64,000 nucleotides of DNA from Aquimonas sp964586455 (lineage in GTDB: Bacteria; Pseudomonadota; Gammaproteobacteria; Xanthomonadales; Xanthomonadaceae): the NCBI GenBank assembly GCA_964586455.1, contig CAZPHV010000004.1:88356-152355 (forward strand), in the 5' to 3' direction. The notes below the pieces were generated by a model, which had not been told where the DNA came from, did no database searches, and saw only the letters and a list, made by a program, of their open reading frames with translations. How positions within the stretch are numbered: position 1 is the first letter of the stretch; each line of letters begins with the position of its first letter. Both the position numbers and the translations under genes were made by a program. This document shows positions 1 through 8,596 of the stretch, piece after piece.

Positions 1-729
1 AAGCCGCATCTGTTGAACGGCGTCGACCTGCTGGTGGTACGCGAGCTCACCGGTGGCATCTATTTCGGCGAGCGCACCCGCAGCGAGCATGGCGCTTCCG
101 ATCTGTGCGTGTATTCGGTGGCTGAGATCGAGCGCGTGATCCGTCGCGCCTTTGGCTTCGCCCGCGCACGCCGTGGCTATCTGGTCAGCGTCGACAAGGC
201 CAATGTGCTCGAGACCTCGCGCCTGTGGCGCGAGATCGCCACCCGCATCGGCGCAGACGAGTTTCCGGATGTTCGGCTGGAGCACCAGTTGGTCGACTCG
301 ATGGCCATGCATCTGATTGCGCGGCCGCGCGAGTACGACGTGATCGTCTCCGAAAACATGTTCGGCGACATTCTCACTGATGAGGCCTCGATGCTGGCCG
401 GCTCGCTGGGTCTGCTGCCCAGCGCCTCGCTGGGCGAGGGCAAGCGCGGGATCTACGAGCCGATCCATGGCAGTGCCCCCGACATCGCCGGCCGCGGCAT
501 CGCCAACCCGATCGCGACCATCCTGAGTGCGGCGATGCTGCTGCGGCATTCGCTGGGCCTTGACGACGAAGCCCGCGAAATCGAGCGCGCGGTCAGCGAC
601 ACCCTGGACGCAAAGGTCTTCAGCGCCGACATCGCCGGCAGCGAACGTGCCTACTCAACGCACGAAGTGGCTGACGCAGTGCTTGAGCGGTTGCCGGAGC
701 GGCTGCCGGCGGTGGCGATGCGGGATTGA
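1..729 (+). CDS. leuB: 3-isopropylmalate dehydrogenase, 3' part (5' end outside window)
   Basis: Leucine biosynthesis: oxidative decarboxylation of 3-isopropylmalate with NAD+ in the cytoplasm. The reading frame is open from base 1, so about 242 C-terminal residues are present and roughly the first 110 lie upstream of the window. Visible family motifs are the metal/substrate segment DILTDEASMLAGSLGLLPSA and the NAD-binding segment IYEPIHGSAPDIAGRGIANP. These favour LeuB over isocitrate dehydrogenase; the related icd-like gene at 20956-22446 has different surroundings and a C-terminal extension. The TTG at 13 is only an internal codon. No downstream gene follows closely. The identity is secure; the missing start cannot be judged. 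Confidence 0.95.
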   Translation, partial: KPHLLNGVDLLVVRELTGGIYFGERTRSEHGASDLCVYSVAEIERVIRRAFGFARARRGYLVSVDKANVLETSRLWREIATRIGADEFPDVRLEHQLVDSMAMHLIARPREYDVIVSENMFGDILTDEASMLAGSLGLLPSASLGEGKRGIYEPIHGSAPDIAGRGIANPIATILSAAMLLRHSLGLDDEAREIERAVSDTLDAKVFSADIAGSERAYSTHEVADAVLERLPERLPAVAMRD

Positions 730-800
730 ACTTGAGCCAGGATTCGGGAATCGGGAGCGAAGAGGCGCGTTTGCGGACCATCGGTCCGCGCGCGGATGAG

Positions 801-828
801 CGCCCGAGCGCTATGCGCGAGGGCCGGG
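801..828 (+). repeat. 28-bp intergenic repeat, first of three copies
   Basis: A 28-bp block starting CGCCCGAGCGCT and ending GAGGGCCGGG recurs at 4303-4330 and 4380-4407 with one mismatch. It lies in the 611-bp gap 730-1340, in which I see no gene: the open frames there are GC-rich shadows. Just upstream (about 739-758) are two GGGATTC/GGGAATC heptamers. Confidence 0.6.
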
Positions 829-964
829 ATTCGACCGAAGGTCGCTGTCGTCTCGCGTGGTCGATACTGCGTCTTCGCTGACCACGGTCGTGCGCCGATG
901 AGCTGGAAACCCTGCGGAGCACAGCCCTCGTGAGGGCTCAGAAGCGTTGGCCACAGTGATGCGA

Positions 965-1069
965 GGTGGCTTGGGCCAAGCGCAGCGCGCCCCAACGCCG
1001 TGCACTCGGATCTTGCGGCGAGTGTTGAGGTGACGACGTCGGGCCGCGCTGCGCTTGGCGCCAACCTAC
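965..1069. repeat. Inverted pair of GTAG-headed REP-like palindromes
   Basis: Two related blocks face each other. The copy at 965-997 reads forward around GGGCCAAGCGCAGCGCGCC. The copy at 1037-1069 reads on the minus strand and begins GTAGGTTGGCGCCAAGCGC. The opposed pair forms a REPIN-like unit. Further on, about 1112-1156, is a 'CCCTTCTCCCCGCGGGAG' palindrome of the kind scattered through gammaproteobacterial intergenic DNA. Confidence 0.55.
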
Positions 1070-1340
1070 GCGACGCTTGCGGCGCGCCGCAGCCCACCAT
1101 GCTCGCGTGTGTCCCTTCTCCCCGCGGGAGAAGGTGGCGCGCAGCGCCGGATGAGGGGCCGTGCGCAGCGTAAGCTTGTCGTTTGCGGCAGGTCTGGCGC
1201 TTCCACGTTGCGGCTCGAAAGACTGCATGGACGGCCTGCCAAGCCGCGCTTCCGATTGCTTGCGCGTCTCGCGGGAGCCGATGAGCCCGCGCCCCCGGGG
1301 GCCCTTTGCCTCGCCCGCTTCCCTTGACACTGCCCCGCCC

Positions 1341-1928
1341 ATGATCCGAATCCTCGCCGTGCTTGGCCCGCTGGTCTTCTTGTTCAGCGCCGTCACCGTG
1401 CAGGCGCTGCACCCGAGCTATGACTGGGTGCAGGCGCCGCTGTCGTTCTACCTGTCCGGTCCGCAGGGGCTCTGGCTGCAGATCGCCTATGGGTTTCTCG
1501 CCGCTGCAATATCGGCGCAGGCCTGGTTGGGCTGGTACGCAGAGCGCGCGGGAGTGCTGAACACCGGCGCCCTGCTGCTGTTCTGGGGTGGAGCGATCGC
1601 TCTGGTTATCACGGCGCTCTACCCGGGCGGCTCGCCTGCGGGTTCCGTGCCGGGCTTCGAGCATCGGCTTCACGTGATCAGCGCGCTGCTGGCCTTCGGC
1701 CTGACCGGGCTCGGCCTGCTGCTGCGCGGCGCGCTGGACTGGGGGCAGGGCGAACGCCTGTTCCTGCCGTTGGCCCTGCTCGCGGTGGCGGCGCTACTGC
1801 TGCACGTGTTCGTGCGCGAACTGCCGCGCGGGGCCAGCCAGAAGTTGACCATCGGGCTGTACCTGCTGTGGCTGGGGCTGCACGGCTGGCGGGTGCCGCG
1901 GGCGTCGGCGGCCCACGCGCCTGTCTGA
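1341..1928 (+). CDS. DUF998-like integral membrane protein
   Basis: A 195-residue hydrophobic protein with about six membrane segments: near residues 4-22, 40-62, 72-92, 108-128, 138-156 and 160-178. The loop LYPGGSPAGSVPGFEHRLH sits between segments three and four and resembles the conserved loop of DUF998 proteins, whose function is unknown. I chose the ATG at 1341 because the longer frame upstream (from 1161) runs through a repeat-rich, non-hydrophobic stretch. The gene stands alone, with 611 bp of repeats before it. Membrane location is clear; the family name is moderately sure and no role is proposed. Confidence 0.75.
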   Translation: MIRILAVLGPLVFLFSAVTVQALHPSYDWVQAPLSFYLSGPQGLWLQIAYGFLAAAISAQAWLGWYAERAGVLNTGALLLFWGGAIALVITALYPGGSPAGSVPGFEHRLHVISALLAFGLTGLGLLLRGALDWGQGERLFLPLALLAVAALLLHVFVRELPRGASQKLTIGLYLLWLGLHGWRVPRASAAHAPV

Positions 1929-2109
1929 TTGAGTTCGGAGTCCTGTCGGGCCTGCCGCCTCCGGTGCCCGCGGGTTCACGAGCTTGCGGACGCGCTGGAG
2001 GCGCCTCGTCGGAAGCCATCGGCCCCGCCTTCTTGTGACTTCTTCACCGCTTCGCCACACTTGCGAAGGCCCCAGTGGCGGCCCTTCCCAAGACTACGGA
2101 GTTCGACCC

Positions 2110-2514
2110 ATGCGCTTTTCGCGCCGTCATCTGCTGATCCTGCTGCCCTTGCTTCTGCTGCTGATGGGCGCCCGCCAGGCGCCGCTCACGGATCCCGATC
2201 CGATCGCGGTTCCCGCCGGCCTGGAGCTCAAGACCGTCGAGCGCGAGATCAAACGCGCGCTGATCGGCCGTGGCTGGACCATCACCGGCGAGTCGGTCGG
2301 CCAGATCGATTCCACCCTCAACGTCCGCGCCCACAGCGCGCGCGTGCGGATCAGCTACGACGCGCAGCGTGTGGCCTTGAACTACGTCTCCAGCGACAAC
2401 CTCGCCTACGAAGAAAAGCGCGGCCAACGTTTGATCCACAAGAACTATCCGAGCTGGATCAATAACGTGCTGACCGATCTGTCGCGCGGGCTGCAGATGG
2501 CGGCGATCGAATAG
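2110..2514 (+). CDS. Hypothetical exported protein, 134 aa
   Basis: The N-terminus MRFSRRHLLILLPLLLLLMG is a textbook signal sequence or anchor (basic residues, then a leucine core), followed by about 110 polar residues with no cysteine lipobox. The mature part has alternating strands (GWTITGESVGQIDSTLNVRA; VRISYDAQRVALNYVSSDN) and ends in a helical YPSWINNVLTDLSRGLQMA. This looks like a small periplasmic alpha/beta domain, but I do not recognise the family. The ATG at 2110 is chosen because it begins the signal peptide; the frame extends upstream to 1984 without hydrophobic character. It is a single gene between the DUF998 gene and a repeat pair. Confidence 0.75.
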   Translation: MRFSRRHLLILLPLLLLLMGARQAPLTDPDPIAVPAGLELKTVEREIKRALIGRGWTITGESVGQIDSTLNVRAHSARVRISYDAQRVALNYVSSDNLAYEEKRGQRLIHKNYPSWINNVLTDLSRGLQMAAIE

Positions 2515-2579
2515 GCCACGGGTGACGGATGCGCGCATCGTTCGGCTTCTTCCGAGGCGTGGCGTCTATCGAGGCGGTT

Positions 2580-2673
2580 GGTGCGCGACACGCGCACCCT
2601 ACAGCTACGAGTGACGCCGGCCCCCGAACGAAGCCAAAAGGCCCGCTCGCATAGGGTGCGCCTGCGACGCACC
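2580..2673. repeat. Inverted pair of GTAG-type palindromes (GGTGCGCG family)
   Basis: GGTGCGCGACACGCGCACC followed by CTAC (2580-2602) faces ATAGGGTGCGCCTGCGACGC (2651-2673). Each unit is itself palindromic and carries the GTAG/ATAG head outside. The same family recurs at 56177-56200, 56248 and 56359. Confidence 0.6.
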
Positions 2674-2719
2674 ACGCTCGCGCCGGGCCATCGAAACCAC
2701 TCGTAGCAATCGGGAGCGC

Positions 2720-4084
2720 TCAGCCCCCGCGCAGCGCTTCCATCAATGCCGCCCTGGGCAACTTGCCGGTGGCGTTGCGGGGCAGGGCATCGACGCGTTT
2801 CAGCGGGCGCGGCAGGTAGACCGGGTCGACGACCTCGCGCAGCGCCGCGAGCACCGCGGCTTCATCCAGATCTGGCGCGACCACCAGCGCCGCCACACGC
2901 TGAATCGGGCCGTCGCTGTCGGGCAGGAACACCACGCCATCAAGTACGCCCGGCACCGCCAGCAGGCGGCGCGTCAGCTCGCCCAACGAGGCGCGTTTGC
3001 CGGCAATCTCCAGCAGATCCGAGGCGCGCCCGGCCAGTCGGAAGTGACCCCCGGGCAGGAGTTCGACCAGGTCCTGCAGCAGCACGGGCGTCGGCAGCCA
3101 GTCTGCCTCGATCAGAGCGCCGTCCGGCCGCGGCTGGATACCCACGCCGGCATAGGCGGTCCAATCCTCTTCGCGGGCAGTCTGCCGATGTGCGATCACG
3201 CAGGTTTCGGTGCTGCCGTAGAACTCCAGCACGCGGGCGCCGCAGGCGGCTTCCGCTGCGCGGGCGAGGGCAACGGGCAGCGGTGCGGTGGCGCTGATGA
3301 CGGCCGCGATCGGCGGCAGCGCGAGGCCGGATTCGATCAGCGCGCGCAGGTGCACCGGCGTGGTGACCAATACGCGCGGGGCTTGCAGTTCGTTTAGCGC
3401 GCGCACGATGTCGGCCGGGAAAAAAGGCCGCACCGGATGAATCGGAAAGCCGCCGAGGAGAGGCAGCAGCACCGAGGTCTCCATGCCATACATGTGCTGT
3501 GCCGGCACGGTGGCGAGAATCTGCGCGGCCGCGCCGGCGACCTCGCGCAGCAGGGCCGCGTTGAGCGCGGTGCTGCGGCTGAAACTGCCCCAGGTCTTGG
3601 GCTGGGCCTTGGGTGGGCCGGAGCTGCCCGAAGTGAATCCAATCACCGCCAGCACATCGGCCGGCAGCGTCGGCAGCTCGATCAGGCCCCGCCATTCCGG
3701 CAGCTCGGCCGGCAGCGCGGTGTAGCGCGGCGGCAGACGCTCCAGTGCGCAGCCGTTCAAGCCGTCGTCACCCACGCAGTGCGCTTCGGGATAGCGCTCC
3801 AGCATCTCCAGGATCACGCTGGGCGCCCGCGAGGGCGGCAGCAGGGTTGGCTGACCGCGCAGCAGGGCCGCGCACAGGTTCAGAATGAAGCGGTAGCGGT
3901 CTTCACACAGGTTGAGGCAGTGGCTGCCGGTCGGTAGCAGGTCGGCCAGAGCTCGCGCCTGGCGCAGGAACCGCTCCAGCGGAACCGGCTTTTCGTCGCC
4001 CACGGCGAAGCCCCGGTCGAGCGGCCCGCAGGCGAGCGGCAGGGGCGGTGAGGCAAGGCTGGGATCGTTTGGGACAGCCGACAT
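2720..4084 (-). CDS. AMP-dependent acyl/aryl-CoA synthetase-like ligase (ANL family)
   Basis: 454 residues, typical of a compact ANL adenylating enzyme that activates a carboxylic acid as an acyl-AMP. Motifs in order: ATP-binding loop IGFTSGSSGPPKAQPKTWG near 150, aromatic region PAQHMYGMETS near 193, FYGSTETC near 290, hinge GRASDLLEIAGKRASL near 352, and the C-terminal lysine motif LPRNATGKLPR near 440. The core motifs needed for activity are therefore present. Similar ligases occur in aryl-polyene/xanthomonadin clusters, but no partner genes (acyl carrier protein, ketosynthase, acyltransferase) flank it here, so the substrate is unknown. It begins ATG at 4084 and sits beside a repeat-filled scaffold gap. 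Confidence 0.8.
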   Translation of the reverse strand: MSAVPNDPSLASPPLPLACGPLDRGFAVGDEKPVPLERFLRQARALADLLPTGSHCLNLCEDRYRFILNLCAALLRGQPTLLPPSRAPSVILEMLERYPEAHCVGDDGLNGCALERLPPRYTALPAELPEWRGLIELPTLPADVLAVIGFTSGSSGPPKAQPKTWGSFSRSTALNAALLREVAGAAAQILATVPAQHMYGMETSVLLPLLGGFPIHPVRPFFPADIVRALNELQAPRVLVTTPVHLRALIESGLALPPIAAVISATAPLPVALARAAEAACGARVLEFYGSTETCVIAHRQTAREEDWTAYAGVGIQPRPDGALIEADWLPTPVLLQDLVELLPGGHFRLAGRASDLLEIAGKRASLGELTRRLLAVPGVLDGVVFLPDSDGPIQRVAALVVAPDLDEAAVLAALREVVDPVYLPRPLKRVDALPRNATGKLPRAALMEALRGG

Positions 4085-4163
4085 GCAGTGAAGAACGCGT
4101 TAGGAGACCGCCAAGGCTCCATGAAAACGCGGGGGGACTCAATAGAGCGGGGAATCGGGGTGA

Positions 4164-4408
4164 GGCGACGCGTTCNNNNNNNNNNNNNNNNNNNNNNNNN
4201 NNNNNNNNNNNNNNNNNNNNNNNNNNNNNNNNNNNNNNNNNNNNNNNNNNNNNNNNNNNNNNNNNNNNNNNNNNNGCGCGGCATGCCGCGCGCGTTGCCG
4301 AACGCCCGAGCGCTGTGCGCGAGGGCCGGGGCCGGAGGCAGGCGACGCGTTCGCGCGGCATGCCGCGCGCGTTGCCGAACGCCCGAGCGCTGTGCGCGAG
4401 GGCCGGGA
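4164..4408. repeat. 77-bp tandem repeat interrupted by a 100-N scaffold gap
   Basis: Ns occupy 4176-4275. The twelve bases before the gap (GGCGACGCGTTC, 4164-4175) recur at 4341-4352, and the sequence after the gap (GCGCGGCATGCCGCGCG) recurs from 4353. The unit is 77 bp (4281 matches 4358). Joining the two edges with no Ns keeps the period exact, so the gap is most simply an unresolved number of 77-bp units. The rest of the 551-bp interval 4085-4635 holds no gene that I can support. Confidence 0.75.
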
Positions 4409-4598
4409 GGGGGGTCGGGAGTCGTCCAAGCCCGAGCCAAAGCCGCGCCTTGCAGCGTGGAAGGCCGGCATGGGGCGACGCCGGGACTCGGATTCACGAC
4501 ACCCCAAACGACGACGGGCCGCACAAGGCAGCCCGTCAATCGACTTCAGCGGGGTCGGACTGATCGGAGCGCGGCGTCCCAGTCCGCGACGCTCATAC

Positions 4599-4635
4599 GA
4601 TTCCCGATTCCCGATTCCCGATTCCCGATTCCCGG
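4599..4635. repeat. GATTCCC heptamer array (5 units)
   Basis: Five perfect tandem GATTCCC units end directly against the stop codon of the phosphofructokinase gene. Shorter arrays of the same heptamer are found near 739-758, 44604-44632, 45298-45331, 52980-53010, 53514-53545 and 54708-54738. Confidence 0.8.
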
Positions 4636-5898
4636 CTACTTATCCGCAATCGAATACGCCGGTAGCTTCTTCGGCACCGCCACGTTCTTCAGAGTGATGT
4701 AACGCGGCAGACCATCTTTGCCGAAGGGCGGGAACGCTTCGCCCTGGATCAGCGGGGCCAGGTACTTGCGGCAGGCTTCAGTGATGCCATAGCCATCGCG
4801 GCGGATGTAGTTCTTCGGCATCTTCTTTTCGTGGTTGGCGACCTTCGACAGCGGCGCCGCTTCGATCTTCCAGCGGTAGGGCGCGTCCGACGTGCGCTTG
4901 ATCACCGGCATTACCGAATTCTTGCCGGCCAGCGCGTACTCCACCGCGGCGCGGCCGACCGCCTGGGCCTGCTCCCAGTCGGTCTTCGACGCGATGTGGC
5001 GCGCCGAGCGCTGCAGGTAGTCGGGCACCGCCCAGTGGTACTTGTAGCCAAGCTTGTCCTTGACCAGGGCGGCGATGGTGGGCCCCACGCCGCCAAGCTG
5101 GCTGTGGCCGAACGCATCCTTGCCGCCGGCCTCGGCGACAAAACGGCCGTCCGGGTGGCTCAGGCCTTCGCTGACGACGACCGTGCAGTAGCCGATCTTC
5201 TCGACCGTGGCTTTCACCTTGGCCAGGAACTTCGCTTCATCGAAGGCGATTTCAGGGAACAGAATGATCTGCGGCGGATCATTCTCCTCGCGCTGGGCCA
5301 GACCTGCAGCGGCGGCAATCCAGCCGGCGTGGCGGCCCATCACCTCCATCACGAACACCTTGGTCGAGCTCTCGCTCATCGAGATCACGTCCAGGCTGGC
5401 TTCCATCACCGACACCGCCGTGTACTTCGCCACCGAGCCGAAGCCGGGGCAACAGTCGGTTACGGCGAGGTCGTTGTCGACCGTCTTCGGCACGCCGATG
5501 CAGGTCACCGGATAGTCGAAGGTCTTGGAGATCTGCGACAGCTTGAGCGCGGTGTCAGCACTGTCGTTGCCGCCGTTATAGAGAAAGTAGCGGATGTCGT
5601 GCGCGCGGAACACGTCGATCAGGCGCTGGTACTGATCGCGGTTTTCCTCAAGCCCCTTCAGCTTGAAGCGGCAGCTGCCGAACGCGCCGCCCGGGGTGTT
5701 GGCGAGATCACGCAGGGCCGCGGCCGACTCCTTGCTGGTGTCGATCAGATCTTCGCGCAGCGCGCCGATGATGCCGTTGCGGGCTGCCAGTACCTTCACC
5801 TTGTGCTTGCGCGCGGTGTCGATCACGGCTGCAGCGGTGGCATTGATGACGGACGTAACGCCGCCTGACTGTGCGTACAGCAGTTTTCCCTGGCTCAT
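4636..5898 (-). CDS. pfp: 6-phosphofructokinase, probably pyrophosphate-dependent
   Basis: 420 residues. It phosphorylates fructose-6-phosphate in glycolysis, and the PPi type works reversibly. The N-terminus KLLYAQSGGVTSVINATAAA is the phosphate-donor loop; YNGGNDSADTALKL sits at the position that distinguishes donors, with Asp after the usual GG(D/N) as in PPi enzymes rather than Gly as in ATP enzymes. GVPKTVDNDL is the substrate loop, and MEVMGRHAGWIA is the conserved substrate-binding segment. The ATG at 5898 is chosen because the motif begins six residues later; the frame upstream to 6048 is unrelated GC-rich sequence. Pyrophosphate use is known in Xanthomonas relatives; donor specificity here is inferred from the motif. 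Confidence 0.9.
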   Translation of the reverse strand: MSQGKLLYAQSGGVTSVINATAAAVIDTARKHKVKVLAARNGIIGALREDLIDTSKESAAALRDLANTPGGAFGSCRFKLKGLEENRDQYQRLIDVFRAHDIRYFLYNGGNDSADTALKLSQISKTFDYPVTCIGVPKTVDNDLAVTDCCPGFGSVAKYTAVSVMEASLDVISMSESSTKVFVMEVMGRHAGWIAAAAGLAQREENDPPQIILFPEIAFDEAKFLAKVKATVEKIGYCTVVVSEGLSHPDGRFVAEAGGKDAFGHSQLGGVGPTIAALVKDKLGYKYHWAVPDYLQRSARHIASKTDWEQAQAVGRAAVEYALAGKNSVMPVIKRTSDAPYRWKIEAAPLSKVANHEKKMPKNYIRRDGYGITEACRKYLAPLIQGEAFPPFGKDGLPRYITLKNVAVPKKLPAYSIADK

Positions 5899-6046
5899 GC
5901 GGGTTTCCCTTGGAAGTGGTCGGGCTGCAGGAAGATCGCGGGCTGCAACAGGCAGCGCGGCGCATAGTGTAGCCGCGCCCGGTCTGGCCTCGGCAGCGGA
6001 CACGGCTGTGCCACCATCCGCGCCTTGTCCGCCTGCCCGACGTCCC

Positions 6047-7186
6047 ATGAGCTCACTGCCAGACAGCGCCCGCGCGCGCGCCGATGCCTACCTGCCCGCG
6101 GTGACCGGCCTGCGCGGCGTGGCAGCGCTGTGGGTGCTGCTGTTTCATCTGTACGACCTGAGCCATCGCGCCGACATCAGCCTCGGCGGTTTCAGCCTGG
6201 CGCCCTGGCTCACCAGCGGCTATCTCGGCGTGGACCTGTTCTTCGTGCTCTCGGGCTTTCTGCTGGCGCCGGCCTTCATCGATGCACAGCGTCGGGCGCA
6301 GGGCCTGTGGCCGTTCTGGCGCAACCGTCTGCGCCGGGTGCTGCCAGCGCTGTGGGCGCAACTGTTGATCCTGCTGGCGATCGCCGCGGTCTGGGGCGCA
6401 GGGCTGCCTTCATGGGGCGACATCGCCGCGCACTTCACGCTCACCTTCAACCTGTGGAGCAACGAGTCCTCGATCAATGCGGTGTACTGGTCGCTGCCGG
6501 TCGAGTGGAACTTCTACATGCTGCTGCCGGTGCTGGCGCTGGCCTTCCAGGGCAGCGCCCGGCGCGCACTCGGCGGCGTGCTGATTCTGCTCGCACTGGC
6601 GATCGGCTTCCGCCTGCTCTGCGTCTGGGCGGTGCATCGCTACGGTGCCGACGGCGTCGTCTTGACCCGCTGGATCACCCAGCTGCCGGGGCGACTCGAT
6701 CAATTCGCGTTCGGCATGGCCGCTGCCTGGCTGCTGCTGCGCCACCCGCCGACCCCCGCGCAGGCGCGCCGGCTGGCCTGGCTGGGCCTGATCGCCGCGC
6801 TGGGGCTGGCGGCACTGGCGTCCGAGCTTGGGTCCTTTGTCGTGCAACTCCGCATGCCCTGGGTCTGGCTGTTCAATGCGCTGATCGCGCTGGCGTTTGC
6901 CGCACTCGTGCTGGGTACTTCGGCCGAACCCGATGGCTTTATCGCGCGCGGCCTGCAGTCGCGGCCGCTGGCCTGGTTGGGAATGGTCAGCTACAGCCTC
7001 TATCTCTGGCACGGCTCGGTGATCGAGCTGTTTTTCCATATCGCTGCGCGCCCTGCGGGTCTGCTCGACTGTTTGGGCCTGGCCGCGCTTTCGATGGCGG
7101 TGGCCTGGCTGTCGTACCGCATCGTCGAACGGCCATTTCTGGGCGCGCGGGCGCGCCGCTCTGAACGTGGCGACACAATCCGCTGA
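6047..7186 (+). CDS. Acyltransferase family 3 (OafA/YrhL type) membrane protein
   Basis: 379 residues with about ten membrane segments. It would O-acylate a cell-surface sugar or glycolipid from the cytoplasmic membrane. Family marks: YLPAVTGLRGVAALWVLLFH at residues 15-34 with the RG pair, GYLGVDLFFVLSGFLLAPAF near 60, FWRNRLRRVLPALW near 91, and the C-terminal SYSLYLWHGSVIELFFH. The histidine near 34 matches the proposed catalytic His of the family. ATG 6047 starts just before the first family motif; the open frame upstream runs antisense to the phosphofructokinase. There is no periplasmic SGNH domain, and no neighbouring polysaccharide genes reveal its acceptor. Confidence 0.85.
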   Translation: MSSLPDSARARADAYLPAVTGLRGVAALWVLLFHLYDLSHRADISLGGFSLAPWLTSGYLGVDLFFVLSGFLLAPAFIDAQRRAQGLWPFWRNRLRRVLPALWAQLLILLAIAAVWGAGLPSWGDIAAHFTLTFNLWSNESSINAVYWSLPVEWNFYMLLPVLALAFQGSARRALGGVLILLALAIGFRLLCVWAVHRYGADGVVLTRWITQLPGRLDQFAFGMAAAWLLLRHPPTPAQARRLAWLGLIAALGLAALASELGSFVVQLRMPWVWLFNALIALAFAALVLGTSAEPDGFIARGLQSRPLAWLGMVSYSLYLWHGSVIELFFHIAARPAGLLDCLGLAALSMAVAWLSYRIVERPFLGARARRSERGDTIR

Positions 7187-7392
7187 GCTCTGCCGCGGCG
7201 TCTGCAGCGGCTGGTGCGGGCCTTCCGCCTTGGTTGAATTGACTTGCCTGGGGGCAGCGGGTACGTTGCCGGCGACCGCACGCTCGGGACATCAGCGGGA
7301 CACGCAGCACGTCAGCCTCCGCTTGCGAGCGCGGTCCGCCCAGCCCAGCCTCCCGACGTCGCCCCCGATTTCCCCTCACTTTCGGATCTCCC

Positions 7393-7974
7393 ATGCGACT
7401 GGTACTTCTCGGCGCGCCCGGCTCGGGCAAAGGCACCCAGGCCACGCGCCTCAAGGAACAACTGGGCGTGCCGCACATCTCCACCGGCGATCTTCTGCGC
7501 GCGGCCGTCGCGGCCGGCACCCCCCTCGGGCTGCAGGCCAAGGCGGTGATGGAGCGCGGCGAGCTGGTCTCCGACGAGATCGTGCTGGGCATGCTTGAAG
7601 AGCGCTTCAGCCAGCCCGACATTGCCCGCGGCTTCATCCTCGACGGCTATCCGCGCAACCTGGCCCAGGCCAGCGCACTGGACGCCCTGCTGCATCGCCT
7701 CAACCTGCCGGTCGACGTCGCCGTGCAGCTGGATGTCAGCACCGAGCTGCTGGTCCAGCGCATTGCTGGCCGTGCACAGGCGGAAGGCCGCGCCGACGAC
7801 ACCCCGGAAGCGGTGACCAACCGCCTGCGCGTCTATTCCGACCAGACCGCACCGGTGATCGACTACTACCGCGAGCGCGGCCGCCTGGTCTGCGTCTACG
7901 GCGTGGGCGCGATGGAGGAGGTCTCCGACCGCATTCTCGCCGCGATCCGCAGCGCCACGGCCGACGAAGCCTGA
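7393..7974 (+). CDS. adk: Adenylate kinase, short (LID-less) type
   Basis: 193 residues. Converts AMP + ATP to 2 ADP in the cytoplasm. P-loop GAPGSGKGTQ at residues 7-16, AMP-binding HISTGDLLRAAV near 33-44, and DGYPRNLAQA near 84. The LID region is short (RIAGRAQAEGRADDTPEAVTNRL), without the 27-residue insert of the E. coli enzyme. Short forms are known from Xanthomonas and relatives, which fits the taxonomic reading. It is followed by an untranslated hairpin, a membrane protein and mpl, a local order I would expect in this bacterial group. The start is unambiguous: MRLVLLGAPG. Confidence 0.97.
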   Translation: MRLVLLGAPGSGKGTQATRLKEQLGVPHISTGDLLRAAVAAGTPLGLQAKAVMERGELVSDEIVLGMLEERFSQPDIARGFILDGYPRNLAQASALDALLHRLNLPVDVAVQLDVSTELLVQRIAGRAQAEGRADDTPEAVTNRLRVYSDQTAPVIDYYRERGRLVCVYGVGAMEEVSDRILAAIRSATADEA

Positions 7975-7991
7975 TCGCGATCGCTCCGCTA

Positions 7992-8042
7992 CCGGGGCGG
8001 GTCTTCTGTCCCTCCGCGCGCTGCGGAGGGACATCGCCCCGG
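7992..8042. terminator. Nested hairpin between adk and the next gene
   Basis: The outer arms CCGGGGCG (7992-7999) and CGCCCCGG (8035-8042) enclose an inner 10-bp stem GTCCCTCCGC/GCGGAGGGAC (8008-8017/8023-8032) with a 5-nt loop. There is no T-tract, so it may be a processing or attenuation structure rather than a full rho-independent terminator. Confidence 0.45.
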
Positions 8043-8059
8043 ACGACGAACACATCCGC

Positions 8060-8596
8060 GTGAACCCACTCCTCGCGCGCCTGGTCGCCCTGATCCTGCT
8101 GCGCTGCGGGCCGCAGGAGCTGCCCTTCGACGCTCGGCTGCTGCTGCGCCTGCTCGCGCTCTGGCTGCTTCTTCAGCTGTCGGTGCAGTTCTTCCTGCTG
8201 GACGGCGGCGGCGGCCCGCTGCAGCTGCCGCTGGTGCTCGGCTTCCTGTTGCTTCCCATTCACGTGCTGCTGACGCTGCGCGGGCGCCGCGAGCGTTTCG
8301 TGCAAACCGCGCTCGGATTCGTGGGCGCGAGCCTGCTGATCGGCCTGGCCTCGCTGCCGGCGATGCTGGTGCTCGACAGCATCGATCCGGCACGGGTGCA
8401 GAGTGAGGGCGTTACCGCGCTGCAGATGCTTGCGTTCTGGGTCGCAATGATCCTGACAGCATGGAAGCTCGCGGTCGATGCGCACCTCTGGCGCCACGCC
8501 CTCGACGTTTCGCCGCCGCTGGCGATCGCCACCAGCCTCACCCTGTTCCTCGCCGAGATCGCCGTGCTGGGCCGACTCGCCGGAGTCTCCGAATGA
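8060..8596 (+). CDS. Hypothetical four-helix membrane protein
   Basis: 178 residues starting with GTG at 8060. Four hydrophobic segments lie near 28-47, 53-72, 88-108 and 120-138, with a fifth possible at the C-terminus. Its stop overlaps the ATG of mpl by four bases (ATGA), so the two are translationally coupled. The placement adk - this gene - mpl suggests an envelope-related role, but that is inference only and I do not recognise the family. A strongly structured intergenic hairpin separates it from adk, so it may have transcription independent of adk. Confidence 0.75.
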   Translation: MNPLLARLVALILLRCGPQELPFDARLLLRLLALWLLLQLSVQFFLLDGGGGPLQLPLVLGFLLLPIHVLLTLRGRRERFVQTALGFVGASLLIGLASLPAMLVLDSIDPARVQSEGVTALQMLAFWVAMILTAWKLAVDAHLWRHALDVSPPLAIATSLTLFLAEIAVLGRLAGVSE

